A DNA stretch of 64,000 bases from Notospermus geniculatus (taxonomy: Eukaryota; Nemertea; Pilidiophora; Heteronemertea; Lineidae). The stretch spans positions 253,274-317,273 of the forward strand of contig NMRB01000399.1 of the NCBI GenBank assembly GCA_002633025.1, in the 5' to 3' direction. The position numbers and the translations under genes are program-made. Positions 41,278 through 51,791 of this stretch are shown piece after piece. The notes under the pieces were generated by a model, which did no database searches, had not been told where the DNA came from, and saw only the letters and a program-made list of their open reading frames with translations. The first letter of the stretch is position 1, and each line of letters starts with the position of its first letter.

Positions 41278-42133
41278 CCCCCCCATTTGACTTTTTCGTC
41301 ATAGATTTCTCGGCAACAAGGCGACTGGGACCTGGCGTTTTATCACCAAATGTTGGGGAATACATATGTGCAGGGCACGACGTTGAGTTAATTTGCAAAT
41401 TCTAATTCTTAGTAATGATAATTATGTAATTTGTGCCAAAAATTGGTCAAAAACGAACTTTTTGAATATCTCCCGAATCCTCTTGAATAGTGAAAAAATC
41501 TCAACGTTGCGCCCTGCGCACAAATATACTGCTGCCAAATGAAAAGAAACCACTGAAGTGCGATGCCTGATGGACGAGAAAAGTCTTCCCAAAATTTTCA
41601 TATTTTGGCCTAAACACGCCTATGCTTTTCGAAATACGCGGGCTATTAAAGTAACCTCCTTATTGTTATTAAAATAGGCCTATGCACACGGACGCACCGG
41701 GTGTATAAAAGCATTGTGCTGGACAATATTTTTGAAACAGAGTGTAGGTTTTGGCAACGAACCATGATCAGCTTGTCCTTGACGCCTAGTTTTATTAACA
41801 ATACATGGTTATTCATAAATAAAACGGTTCAACCTTCGACCGCTGCACTATTGGCGGCGCTGTAGGGTTCCACTACCGCCCCCTTGAGGAAGACCTCTAT
41901 ATTAACAATGTTGTACCGCTTATCAACCTCGCCCAGTTAGAGTAATTCTCGTTCCTATGTATCCACGTATATACATTGTATTGTAATCACATGAGGCATT
42001 CGCCATCACTGGGGCGAAAGGCTAGACTACGGTAATGGAGAATGAATAAAGATGCAATCACCGCCGGTAGCGCCGATTATCGACCAAAAAGTGGCAATAT
42101 CGTGGCTCTTTAAGCCAGCAACACTGCACGCCA
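41278..42133. other. No feature recognised
   Basis: AT-rich unassigned DNA. No repeat pair, domain or RNA gene seen. Confidence 0.45.
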
Positions 42134-42262
42134 GGGCCGACCGCACAGAAAGTCCGATAGTGCTACCGGCGCCTATCAGCAGGTAGTTATAACGCATCTC
42201 CCCATTAACTAAACTGCCGATAGGCACTGAAAGCACTATCGGACTTTCTGTGCGGTCGGCCC
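42134..42262. mobile_element. MITE with perfect 31 bp TIRs (GGGCCGACCGCACAGAAAG)
   Basis: GGGCCGACCGCACAGAAAGT and ACTTTCTGTGCGGTCGGCCC continue as perfect complements to AGTGCT/AGCACT. A partial second copy follows directly (GGCCGCACAGAAATTCTGAT, 42272-42320). A degenerate relative lies at 30706. Confidence 0.88.
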
Positions 42263-43689
42263 AGGGATATGGCCGCACAGAAATTCTGATAGTGCTTTTG
42301 GTGCCTATCGGCGGTTTCATTAATGCTCCTAAGTGGCTCTCAATTTGTGACTAAGTCAATCCATTTCAAGGGGGGGGGGGCACGCCAAATCATACACCAG
42401 CTCCAGTTGTTCCCTCCAGGTGGCAGTAGGGCTCACCGGGGAGGGTCCAGCCCCAGACGAAGTATTTTCGTAATCACATCCGGGTACCCGCACCCTGATT
42501 CTGGGCGCGCATACGCGGATGTAATTCATACACAGAGCTATTCGTTAAGTCAGAGCATCGATTCAGCTCATAATCATGCCGCAGGAACGGTGATAAAAAT
42601 ACAGGAAATTATTAAAATGTAAATAATATGTGTCATTAGCCTCGATAAGACTAATTTGAGACATTGTTTCAGTTTTTTATTGCAGTACGCTAACAAATAC
42701 TTATGGCGCGATTGAATCAACGTCTGTCTGTGTGAGCGCCACCTGTGGTGACATGTTGGAACCCTTAGCATAACCGGAATGAATACATCTGGGGCCAGGC
42801 TTTGATCCAAGCGTAGGTAGCGGAGAGAGATCAGAGGCTGGCGGTGCGAGACTAGCCAAATCATGGCTAATTCAGAGGTTGAGGTCAGGTCGTTATGAAA
42901 TCTAGCAAGGTTCTCTTGCCAGACACTACATTTTTTCAGAAAACATTTTTTATGTGTTGTCAAAATACATTTTGTTATGCACCACTGAGTCCCCCTAATG
43001 GAACCCTTAGAACTGATCCGCGTGTTATTTGGCATCAACAAAAATTCAAAGTGCCTTACTTTAGCTAAGCTAACAAATAATTTTATGCGCAAACAAAACA
43101 TAATCTAGAGAAATAGGCCTTTAATTACAACTGTTAAATTCAAGTTGGGCCCAGCAGAAGTGGTGACTCCAGCGTCTAATACACATGTATACTGGATAGT
43201 TCCCCCAATACCGGTCAGTATACAAGTCTATAATTATCATTCTGAGGTAGCGGACAAGGGCCTATTTTCCACGCCTACCATGTTCATGCTCTTCCTTCAT
43301 GAATATCAGTTGTACCCGCGTGAACTTGGCCAGGAATCCGCCCCCTGATATGCGCTCGCAGTCATGGCGATTTCATTAACTCTGAGCGGTATTGTGGAAC
43401 TATCCAGCATTTGGTGAATTTTCCTTTGTATTTCACGGAATCCTATAGGATTTTTTGAGATGGTCAACTTTGTAAGTTCTCCATATGCGTCAACTCTTCT
43501 TGACTTTTTCACACACTGAGAAAGCTTCTGTCCATCGCTATGATTGTTTATTTAACAGAGCGATGGATTCTGAGCCTAATTCTCAGAGACAACCAATTTC
43601 ATAACAGTCTTCACTCAGTTCCATCATACTTTACCGTTTTATTTCTGCCATCATTTTACCGTTTAAGTTCTGCGCATGTTTACATTAGG
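42263..43689. other. Unassigned; 175-codon minus-strand open frame
   Basis: The frame at 42574-43101 is one of the longest in the window, but it shows no domain, membrane pattern or codon regularity that I can rely on. TCAAGGGGGGGGGGCACGCC at 42367 is a G-run. Left as hypothetical at best. Confidence 0.3.
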
Positions 43690-44026
43690 CCATGTAAAAA
43701 AATAGTTGGTTAGCATCCCCTCCCGCCATCGAAATCACGCCTCCTCAATTTTGTATTATTTTTATTTTCAAAAAACCTTTAAAAAACTGCCAAAAGAGTG
43801 ATAATATTGTAGGCTGTGATGCTTAGATAACAACAACACAGTTTTAAAGGACTGAAAGTTGTTTTTATTTCAATTCATACCTATTACATTTGGAATTTCC
43901 CTCAGGGTGCCATGGTTTCCATGGTACATGCATCTCAAACTCAATAAAAATTTTAAAAACCTCCGCCCTCCTCAGAAAATTGAGAGTGGAAGGATGCTAA
44001 CCAACTATTTTTTTACATGGCCTTAC
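43690..44026. mobile_element. Inverted-repeat element, AGGCCATGTAAAAAAATAGT ends
   Basis: AGGCCATGTAAAAAAATAGT near the left pairs with ACTATTTTTTTACATGGCC at the right, with GGTTAGCATCC and CCTCC further in. The right half resembles 150-265 (ATCAAACATTTTATTTATAT in the same place). The right half is also at the start of both units of duplication B. Confidence 0.7.
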
Positions 44027-44640
44027 AAGTATACATGCGTACCCAAGTCATGCGTACCTCCCCCCGTATACGAGTAGCACGTAGTTGCAATCAGTTGCAC
44101 ATGGCCTACATGTGCAACCTACATTGTAGTTCTTAACAAAGTAATAAAATAAAGCTGTTGTCCACAGCTTTCATTTCGACTTCATTACACAAAGCAATTT
44201 CCGATTCGAGAAGGAAAATAATTTATATTCTACTCTAATCAGAACACACGCACACAATAGTGTCGTTCGTTTGTAAATTTATGTACGATGGGTGTAAACC
44301 TGCTGCAGGACCTGATGGCTCTGCCCGGGGCGAACTTTTTATTCCTCTCACATTTTTCAGTACCATCTAGCGGCTGATACAGAAATTACTAACTCTTTAA
44401 ATGCGCAGTATCCTCCTTCAAAACACAATTTTTCCGCGCGTAGGGCTAGTTTTGGGTTTGGTAAGGGTAGGGAACGATGAGGATTAGGATTAGGGTTGGG
44501 TCAGGTTTAGAAAGGTCAGAGTTAGCAGCCACTAAATTCTTATATGATGATGATGATGTTTATTTATTAAAGTGACAGGAATTTCAGAAAAAAGTAATTG
44601 TACCGAACAGACAAGTTACAGAATTCCCAGCCCTTACCGG

Positions 44641-44802
44641 TGTAGCAGTAAAAAGTGTCCCCCTGTAAAAAGTGTCCACTTCTATTGTTGAATGACGGAA
44701 TAAGCGGCATGCGTATAGAAACCAATTGTCAGAGATTAGAATGTAACAATAGGACCTTTTGTTCCCCGGACAGTTTTTCCTAGGACATTCTATCCCTTCA
44801 CA
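44641..44802. mobile_element. Ginger-like MITE with a readable empty site
   Basis: TGTAGCAGTAAAAAGTGTCC … CCCTTCACA, flanked by CCGG (44637-44640) and CCTGG. Unit 2 reads CCCTTACCGGGCTTATCTG (about 50248) with no insert. The related element in unit 2 is at a different place (51644). Confidence 0.82.
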
Positions 44803-44891
44803 CCTGGCTTATCTGTCACTACACAGACAGAATTGCCCCTGGAAGAGGCGAGGGGAGGCTGCCGATCCCGGACTGACGACCAAAACTCTCC

Positions 44892-44948
44892 TCAAGCCCG
44901 GAACAATAGTTCCCTTCTCCTCTCCCAGATAGCACTAATATATTTGGC
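44892..44948 (-). pseudogene. LINE ORF2 C-terminus, 18 residues and stop
   Basis: Reads AKYISAIWERRRELLFRA followed by a stop. The AKYI motif and the arginine-rich end shortly before the stop are those of CR1/L2-type reverse-transcriptase proteins. Everything upstream is lost to 5' truncation. Identical frame at 50342-50398. Confidence 0.5.
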
Positions 44949-45023
44949 AGCCTTATATATATAAAGCCTTATATATATAATTTGACGGAAGGCATCTAGA
45001 AGTTTTCGATGGCTGACAGCGAT

Positions 45024-45095
45024 GCCTAGTTAGCTCAGCTGGTAGAGCGCTTGCCTTCTGATCACAGAGTTGCTGATTCGAATCCCGACCTCGAC
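45024..45095 (+). repeat. tRNA-like SINE head
   Basis: TAGCTCAGCTGG matches the box A consensus and GATTCGAATCC the box B, separated by a normal distance. The acceptor arms do not pair. TTTTT follows about 10 bp downstream. The sister copy is at 51480. Confidence 0.65.
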
Positions 45096-45702
45096 ACCAG
45101 TTTTTCCATACTTCACTCGCACTTCAAATTTCCTATCCAAAGTGTGGTAGGAATAAAATTCCGCTGCCCGGCAACACATTTCGCCAACAACTTCCATTTT
45201 CTCTTTCTGTCGCATTTCCAGACAATGTTATCAATAATTTAGTGCAGATGTTACAAAGAGCGAGTCCAGTTGATTGATATCATTAGTTTAATATATTGAT
45301 TTGTAATGCATAATCTGACAAAAATTCCTATGGCCTCGATTTGTCTTATTGATGTGTGTATATTGGAATAAATGAAGCGACTGGATTAATTTAACCGCAG
45401 TTTCCCATCCACCTACAAGGACTACACACAGGCTCCATTGAGCCGCAGTTTCGTACCCGAATCATTCCAGGTCAACGCCATGAAGACAATTTTTGGATGC
45501 TATTTCCGGATATTGCAACGTGTGGGATTCATGTATTTCCCGTTTAATGAATCTTACCCAAACATTTGCATCATTTTTGAAATGATCACAACTGTTTTTG
45601 AAGGTTAGTAACAAAAAACCATCTACTTTAGGCATTTTTCGCCGAACTTACAGGCAGTAAAGTGACAGTGACCCAATTCTGTAGAAAGTAATAATAGGCA
45701 CC

Positions 45703-45807
45703 AGGGTCCATGTTCATAAACATACTTAAGTCAAAGTATGATACTTATCTTTTGTGTTGAACAAAGGACAAGTGTCACACTTAAGAAGTTTTATGAATAC
45801 GGGCCTA
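45703..45807. mobile_element. MITE with GGGYCCRTRTTCATAAA ends
   Basis: AGGGTCCATGTTCATAAACA and TTTTATGAATACGGGCCT are inverted ends. The interior has AAAGTATGATACTTATC. A third, truncated copy lies at 52336-52440. Confidence 0.72.
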
Positions 45808-46595
45808 GGGTGCATATCCATAAACATACTTAAAGTGATCCTAAACCGCCAAGCAAAAGTTGGCACCCGATCATTTTCACCGCCCACGAAAATGGAACTT
45901 CCGATTTCCGCTACTGGCTTCTGAGCATGCGCAGAACGCTACCTTCACTGAGTTTGTCAATCGTGCAAACCGCACAGCAGACAGGATGCCGAAGCGAGAA
46001 GTGAAAGAAGGGAAAGGGCGACCTTAAAAGGTAGCATATGCCGACAGCTGTGGATTGTCCACAGAGATTATCGAAGTTGCTCATAATAAAGAAAGAACTC
46101 CGTTCTAAGACGATGAGGAGGTTGTTTTGTAGGTATGGCATCATTAACATATTGCCGGACTGCGGATCTCGCCGCCGTGCCGGTGTAACGTCAGCGAATT
46201 CTGGGGCTCCTTCCTAGAAAAGACCAACTTGCCTGGTATACCGGCTGACATCGTCATCAATGATGTCACTCGTGTCGGATTGAACACTCTTCATGCTCTT
46301 ATGCGTGAATGTATCCTCTAAAACTCCCCTGAATCGAGGAGAAATCTCGACTCGGCGAACCGGTGGCATCCATGCTGTTTTGACAATCAGCTGTCACTCA
46401 TTCAGAAGTTGCCCAATCAGTGATCGCATAGTAAATTCCATAGTAATCACGTGACGTGATGATTGACAGGCGCTCATTCATACTGGCGTAGCGCGGGAAA
46501 ATGAAAACGAGGCTGTCTCGCTCGCCCAGGCGGTTTAGGATCACTTTAAAGTGTCACACTTAGACTTAAGTAGTTTTATGAATCTGGGTCCCGAG
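45807..46595. mobile_element. Second such MITE, split by a TTAA element (45834-46545)
   Basis: AGGGTGCATATCCATAAACA … AGTAGTTTTATGAATCTGGG are the host ends. The insert has ends AGTGATCCTAAACCGCC and GGCGGTTTAGGATCACT, with TTAA on both sides (45830-45833, 46546-46549). The 712 bp insert encodes nothing I recognise. Confidence 0.82.
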
Positions 46596-46702
46596 GCCCT
46601 TTGGGGAATTAGGTTTATTCCAGCAAAACCTTTCAGTTCATGCACTGAAAAAATAGGCATTGAATTTGACAATCTTATTACTCATGTGCAGTGTGCGACT
46701 GT

Positions 46703-47077
46703 AGCTAAGGTTACACCTTTTGAAAATACCCGTGTTTTTCCAGACCCGTGCAAACCCGTGTGTACGAAAATCCCGGCGAGAGGTCACACCACTACATTGT
46801 AGTTAAGCAGCCCGGCGGCAGTTGCGCTGCATACACTGACTATTCGGTCACTTGTGTATAGGCACACATTGCTGGAGGTGCGAAAACGACGTCACTTAAT
46901 GACTGCGCTATCTGTCGCCGTGCTTAGAACTAACGTAAACACGGGGATTTCGAAAAGCACGCCGAGCTTGCCGTGTCTCAAAAACCCGTGTTTTTCAGAC
47001 ACGGGTTTCTCGAAGCCCTGCAATTCATAGGTGTGACCGCAAAAAAACCGGGGATTTTATGTAGTGTAACCACGGCT
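46703..47077. mobile_element. MITE with AGCYNNGGTTACAC ends and CCCGTGTTT arms
   Basis: AGCTAAGGTTACACCTTTTG and CCGGGGATTTTATGTAGTGTAACCACGGCT form imperfect ends. The arms hold several CCCGTGTTTTTCAGAC-like words in both orientations. Same family as 56613-56987 and the fragment at 36850. Confidence 0.78.
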
Positions 47078-47447
47078 TGTGTCAAAAATTTTGGTGTTGT
47101 CGAATCAAATTAGATGCGGCTCAACAATGGTGTTTCTCTAGTGGAATGGCAATAAGTCCGGATCTATTTGTATATTATGATCGGCTACAGGTGGCTTAAG
47201 ATCGCTTGCGACATTGCGCATGCTCGAAAGTACCTGAATAATACGCGGTTCATTCCACGTATCGCCATCTGTAGCCGAACTTACTAACCTCAAATCCAGT
47301 AGTGGAAGCGCAAGCCGTGAAATATCCGGTCTTATGTTAGATGCGGATCTAAAAGCTGTAATGAGGGGATACCATACTTTATTCATATTCAAATTCATTT
47401 CTGGGTTGTGGCCATGATGTATGGGAGACCACACTTTCAGCAACGTT

Positions 47448-47659
47448 AAAGGAGCACGGTAATTGATCTCTAATACGTTATATGACTGCCGCCGACATAG
47501 AGGGAACCACCTAGCAGCAGCAAAACGAACTACAAAAATGCATTACAAAATGTACTTACTAAATCAGGTCAATTCGCCTACAACGTAGTTAGTCTCTGGG
47601 TTGGAGAGTGGCGCAGTGGCGCCGGCTGTCGAGAAAAAGTGGCATTACCGTGTTCCTTT
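47448..47659. mobile_element. MITE with AAAGGAGCACGGTA ends
   Basis: AAAGGAGCACGGTAATTGAT and GGCATTACCGTGTTCCTTT are about 16 bp ends next to TTAA-like sequence. The interior GGAGAGTGGCGCAGTGGCGC is shared with 53108 and 59449. This copy is uninterrupted and so shows the empty site for the MULE-like element at 53269. Confidence 0.75.
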
Positions 47660-47979
47660 ATTTTAAGGTCAAATTTGGATCACAATGCGGCGGATCATTA
47701 ATCACAATAAGATAGACATCTCATTGTCAACAGCACATGCAACCTGGATCCTGTACCCACGTGATTGATTACACGCGAGTGTCAGAAAACAAAACCTCGT
47801 AAATACAGCTTACTGGGACTTATGAACGTGGCATTATCCGCATAAAAATCACAACATCATTTTCTATGTTTGTGAGATCATTGGGATGAATTTTTATTGA
47901 TTGATGAATATACAATATGCAAAAATGCAAATAGGCAAATCATTGATGGGGAAACGAGCAGTGCTGTTGATAATCCGGA

Positions 47980-48190
47980 GGAGGCGAATTTCAGGGGCGG
48001 ATCCAGGACTTGGGAAAAGAGGGGGCGCCCTGCGCTCGGAACATTGAAATTTGCGGCAAAATCCAGAATTTCACGGTCGATTTTACAGATTTGTTGGCCA
48101 AAAGGGAGGCGAGTACCTGTTCTCATTACATTTACGTCCCTTAGGCCCCACCGACCCATCGGCCACCTGTGAAACGCGTTTCACAGGGGT
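47980..48190 (+). repeat. GGGGCGGATCCAGGACTT repeat
   Basis: TTCAGGGGCGGATCCAGGAC followed by GAGGGGGCGCCC is a phrase common in dispersed repeats of aquatic animals (general impression). The 93-codon minus frame over it (also at 54480-54761) is not supported as a gene, because the same repeat drives both copies. Confidence 0.45.
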
Positions 48191-49015
48191 CCGATTTGGG
48201 AGAGCTGAGATGTTGACTTTGCGTAATCCTATTGTTTTCTTTCACTGCGTAATTTATAACAAAATGGAAAATAGGCTGTTGCCTTGCCGGAAAGTTATGC
48301 AGTTGAACAGAGAATTCTTTGTTATATCAAAAAAGACTTTTAAACTTTCAAATCCGATGAATAATAACGGTTTTACAATGCTAGATTTGTAGCATATTTG
48401 GGCCGTAACCATTATGCATTCCCCCTTGCATTGATACACATGATTATTTAATCGGTCCTATCTTAAGAGGATTGGAATGGCTCACTTATAACCAGAGGGG
48501 TGCAAGGTGCAATTAGGTCAGTGGCTCAGATCAACCAGACGATGTAAAATTATGTGAAGTGAGTTAATGTGGGAAGGTGTATTTCTGCAACAAATTTCCT
48601 AAGACCCTGTTTATCTAATGCTCGTATCAGCTCAGCGGCTCGAGGACATGAGACCAGTCTAGAGATGAACATGACCCAGCAAAAGAGAGATCTCGGCATA
48701 TCGGGCTGTCTCCGACTGTCTTGTAACTGATTCATAAATCACCATGGTGATTTACCCAAGGTCTAAGGTTGTTGACAAAATAAATTGTTGAGCACAGCAC
48801 GGCACTCGGATTCTGGTCTGCAGCTGACCATTGTTTTCTTGAACAACAAAGTCGACTTGCCTTATGAATATTGAAAGAGAGGGGCGTTGATTTACTAACT
48901 ACAGATCAGCGTTATACAGTCCGAAACTGAGTATGACTAGTTAATCATGTACGTACGTTCTCGAGAGCGACCCTAGCCGTCGATTCGTGTTTTGTTCGAA
49001 CACGACTCGAGTTAA

Positions 49016-49370
49016 AGCCCCACTGCATTGAATTTGAAAAACGCGAATCATCGCCGCGATTCTTGACGTCAGTGCACGACGTCCCGACGTCAGCGTAGTA
49101 CTGCACTCCATCTGAATACATTAGGGCTCTCTCTGCAGTTTTTTTCAATGTGTGCTGAAACCTATGCCTTGATTCTCTGAAGTACTGCGCTCAATCTGAA
49201 TACATTAGGGCTCTCTCTGCAGTTTTTTTCAATGTGTGCTGAAACCTATGCCTTGATTCTCTGAAGTACGCATCAGACAGGCATTTTGGGGACCTTCAAG
49301 AGGCTATGAGATCTCTATGTGCTGTCTCCTAACATTTTGAAAATATCGTAAAATTCAATACAGTGGGGCT
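49016..49370 (-). mobile_element. TTAA-type MITE with internal 86 bp tandem duplication
   Basis: AGCCCCACTGCATTGA and TTCAATACAGTGGGGCT ends, with TTAA at 49012-49015. A segment starting CTGAATACATTAGGGCTC is tandemly doubled inside, and the same doubling occurs at 55594-55961, so it predates duplication B. Confidence 0.8.
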
Positions 49371-50160
49371 TTGAGAAAGTCACGTGAAAATGGCATGCTT
49401 CCACCGCATGTGAAACATAATATTGTAGGCTGTGATGCTTAGATAACAACAACACAGTTTTAAAGGACTGGAAGTTGTTTTTACTTCAATTCATACCTAT
49501 TACATTTGGAATTTCCCTCAGGGTGCCATGGTTTCCATGGTACATGCATCTCAAACTCAATAAAAAATTTTTAAAAACCTCCGCCCTCCTCAGAAAATTG
49601 AGAGTGGAAGGATGCTAACCAACTATTTTTTTACATGGCCTTACATGTATACATGCGTACTCTAGTCATGCGTACCTCCCCCCGTATACGAGTAGCACGT
49701 AGTTGCAATCAGTTGCACATGGCCTACATGTGCAACCTACATGTAGTTCTTAACAAAGTAATAAAATAAAGCTGTTGTCCAGAGCTTTCATTTCGACTTC
49801 ATTACACAAAGCAATTTCCGATTCGAGAAGGAAAATAATTTATACTCTACTCTAATCAGAACACATGCACACAATAGTGTCGTTCGTTTGTAAATTTATG
49901 TACGATGGGTGTAAACCTGCTGCAGGACCTGATGGCTCTGCCCGGGGCGAACTTTTTATTCCTCTCACATTTTTCAGTACCATCTAGCGGCTGATACAGA
50001 AATTACTAACTCTTTAAATGCGCAGTATCCTCCTTCAAAGCACAATTTTTCCGCGCGTAGGGCTAGTTTTGGGTTTGGTAAGGGTAGGGAACGATGAGGA
50101 TTAGGATTAGGGTTGGGTCAGGTTTAGAAAGGTCAGAGTTAGCAGCCACTAAATTCTTAT

Positions 50161-50400
50161 ATGATGATGATGATGTTTATTTATTAAAGTGACAGGAATT
50201 TCAGAAAAAAGTATTGCACCGAACAGACAAGTTACAGAATTCCCAGCCCTTACCGGGCTTATCTGTCACTACACAGACAGAATTGCCCCTGGAAGAGGCG
50301 CGGGGAGGCTGCCGATCCCGGACTGACGACCAAAACTCTCCTCAGGCCCGGAACAATAGTTCCCTTCTCCTCTCCCAGATAGCACTAATATATTTGGCAG
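50161..50400 (-). mobile_element. CR1/L2-like LINE 3' end, unit 2 copy
   Basis: Uninterrupted duplicate of 44545-44951, including the 57 bp C-terminal coding remnant at 50342-50398 and the CATCATCATCAT tail. Confidence 0.62.
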
Positions 50401-50405
50401 CCTAA

Positions 50406-50559
50406 AGCGGCCCATACACGATCAATATTATTGCACAATATGAGGATCACAATGGGCAATATTATTGCCAATCTTTCTTGTACCCATCATGCGAAAAGCA
50501 CACGACCACCCATTTGGGCCCCATATTGTACAATAATATTGCGCCGTGTATGGGCGGCT
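50406..50559. mobile_element. PIF/Harbinger-like MITE (AGCGGCCCATACACG)
   Basis: AGCGGCCCATACACGATCAA and GCGCCGTGTATGGGCGGCT are the ends, flanked by TAA and TTA. Unit 1 reads GGCAGCCTTATATATATAAA there, so the target was TTA. The inner arms contain CAATATTATTG in both orientations. Confidence 0.82.
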
Positions 50560-50655
50560 TTATATATATAATTTGACGAAAGGCATCCAGTGGAAGGAAC
50601 TGGGCAAGGAGATATTTTGTGTGTTGGGTGTGTTGTTGGTGATGGGGCCACTGGG

Positions 50656-50708
50656 CTGTTTCCCTGGCTTCAGTGGACACGTTGGTGTCCCTGAAGCCAG
50701 GGAAACAG
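50656..50708 (-). other. 24 bp stem hairpin in E2
   Basis: CTGTTTCCCTGGCTTCAG and GGACAC pair with GTGTCC and CTGAAGCCAGGGAAACAG around a 4-base loop, with one bulged T. Different in sequence from the hairpins of E1 and E3. Confidence 0.9.
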
Positions 50709-50999
50709 TTAGTAGTCTACGTCATTATTGCTTTTATATGGGTAAAACCAGTTACTGCTATTGTTACGGCAGTTTTGATACATTTGCCATCAGGATTAGG
50801 ATTAGGCCCAGGCCCAGAGTGAAAATACTGACTGCTGTACCCCTGTCGTAATTCTCGATTATCCTGTGCCTTAATTGAATGATTTTTTTCGCATATGGTA
50901 GCAATTGCAACATCTCGAAAAATAACTTAATGAAGAGAAAAAAGAATAAAATACAAAAGATGATAAAAGAAGAAGAAAAGACGAAAAGGGAAAAAAAGC

Positions 51000-51066
51000 A
51001 GTGGACGGGATTCGAACCCGGGGCGCTGGGTTGTGAAGCAACGATCATTCCGCCGCCGTGAACCAA
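51000..51066 (-). repeat. tRNA-like Pol III promoter in E2
   Basis: Minus strand GTTCACGGCGGCGGAATG, GCTTCACAACCCAGCGCC and CCGGGTTCGAATCCC (box B), with TTTTTTTT 10 bases later as a Pol III stop. The cloverleaf is imperfect, so this is unlikely to be a functional tRNA. Confidence 0.6.
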
Positions 51067-51479
51067 CAAGACGTGCAACGCCACGAAGACGTGCAACAGC
51101 AGTGACGTGCGCTACACCTCAACGGCAACGCACGGTAGCGTTGCTATGATGCGCTTTGGGTAAATCTGTGACGTCATCGTGACGTCATCAAATCATAAGT
51201 TTGAAATTAAATCTAAATTTACAAACAAACTGCTGAGCGAAGTGACTAATTGCGCCATCGATACATCATTTCCAGTCCTCCTTAACTTTCATGCGAAGTT
51301 TGAGCGCTTAACAATGCCGTATTGTGTGTTTTTGGCACGCTGTTTGCCAGAAGCCGAATCTCTTACATGAGGAGAAATTCAGAGTCGGACCGCCTGTGAC
51401 GTCAGCAGCTTCGCTATCTGGCCGCTGCGCGGCGTTCCGGGTCCTTTGCGTCTAGAAGTTTTCGATGGCTGACAGCGAT

Positions 51480-51551
51480 GCCCGGTTAGCTCAGATGGTA
51501 GAGCGCTTGCCTTCTGATCACAGAGTTGCTGATTCGAATCCCGACCTCGAC
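51480..51551 (+). repeat. tRNA-like SINE head, unit 2 copy
   Basis: GTTAGCTCAGATGGTAGAGC and GATTCGAATCCCGA, as at 45024. The 76-codon frame reading through it (…LAQMVERLPSDHRVADSNP…) is the usual artefact of translating a tRNA-like SINE. Confidence 0.65.
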
Positions 51552-51643
51552 ACCAGTTTTTCCATAGTTCACATTTCGTTCTTCATATTTTGGAGAAAAA
51601 TTTCCTATCGAAAGTGTAGTAGGAATAAAATTCCGCTGCCAGG

Positions 51644-51791
51644 TGTGAAGGGAAAGAATGTCCGGGGAACAAAAGATCCTATTGTTACATTCTAATCTCT
51701 GACAATTGGTTTCTAATACCCATGCCGCTTAATCCGTCATTCAACAATAGGAGTGGACACTTTTTACAGGGGGACACTATTTACTGCTACA
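51644..51791. mobile_element. Ginger-like MITE, unit 2 specific
   Basis: TGTGAAGGGAAAGAATGTCC … TTTACTGCTACA, bordered by CCAGG and CCGG. Unit 1 reads CCGCTGCCCGGCAACAC (about 45165) without it. It is the reverse-oriented close relative of 44641-44802, at a different site. Confidence 0.83.

Larger units (their letters stand above)
44545..44951 (-). mobile_element. CR1/L2-like LINE 3' end (minus), MITE inserted
   Basis: Minus strand: a short reverse-transcriptase C-terminus (44948-44892), a 3' untranslated region with AAGGGCTGGGAATTC, then AATAAATAAACATCATCATC as the simple-repeat tail. The Ginger-like MITE at 44641-44802 interrupts it. Duplicate without the MITE at 50161-50400. Confidence 0.62.
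43801..49416 (+). repeat. Tandem segmental duplication B, unit 1
   Basis: ATAATATTGTAGGCTGTGAT at 43801 recurs at 49417, and TGGAGAGTGGCGCAGTGGCG at 47609 recurs at 54208. The order of landmarks is kept to GCATGTGAAACA at each end. Unit-1-specific insertions include the Ginger-like MITE at 44641, the TTAA element at 45834 and the MITE at 46703. Confidence 0.88.
50588..51452 (-). mobile_element. Hairpin-tailed element E2, absent from unit 1
   Basis: Minus strand 5' end GACGCAAAGGACCCGG, then CGCCGCGCAGCGGCC and TAGCGAAGCT, the shared 5' box. A body of about 385 bp leads to a tRNA-like promoter (51066-51000), then TTTTTTTTCCCTTTTC, then about 290 bp, the hairpin at 50708-50656, and a C/A-rich tail (ATCACCAACAACACACCC). 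Unit 1 reads GGCATCTAGAAG without it, so the boundaries are known to within about 2 bp. There is no long target duplication and no terminal inverted repeat. Confidence 0.65.

Noticed and set aside
40556-41405. Long open frames across the N gap
   Set aside because: They consist mainly of undetermined residues; artefacts.
42574-43101. 175-codon minus-strand open frame
   Set aside because: No recognisable motif; composition resembles translated AT-rich non-coding DNA.
45024-45095. Functional tRNA gene
   Set aside because: Good box A and B but unpaired acceptor ends; duplicated as part of a larger repeat.
47878-48159. 93-codon frame repeated at 54480-54761 as a conserved gene
   Set aside because: The two loci are copies within duplication B and the frame overlaps a common GGGGCGGATCC repeat.
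50588-51452. Canonical Helitron for family E
   Set aside because: A 3' hairpin and lack of target duplication fit, but TC 5' end, CTRR 3' end and the A/T insertion point are not convincingly present, and Helitron hairpins are shorter and nearer the end.
51465-51695. 76-codon frame containing LAQMVERLPSDHRVADSNP
   Set aside because: Classic artefact of translating a tRNA-like SINE head.
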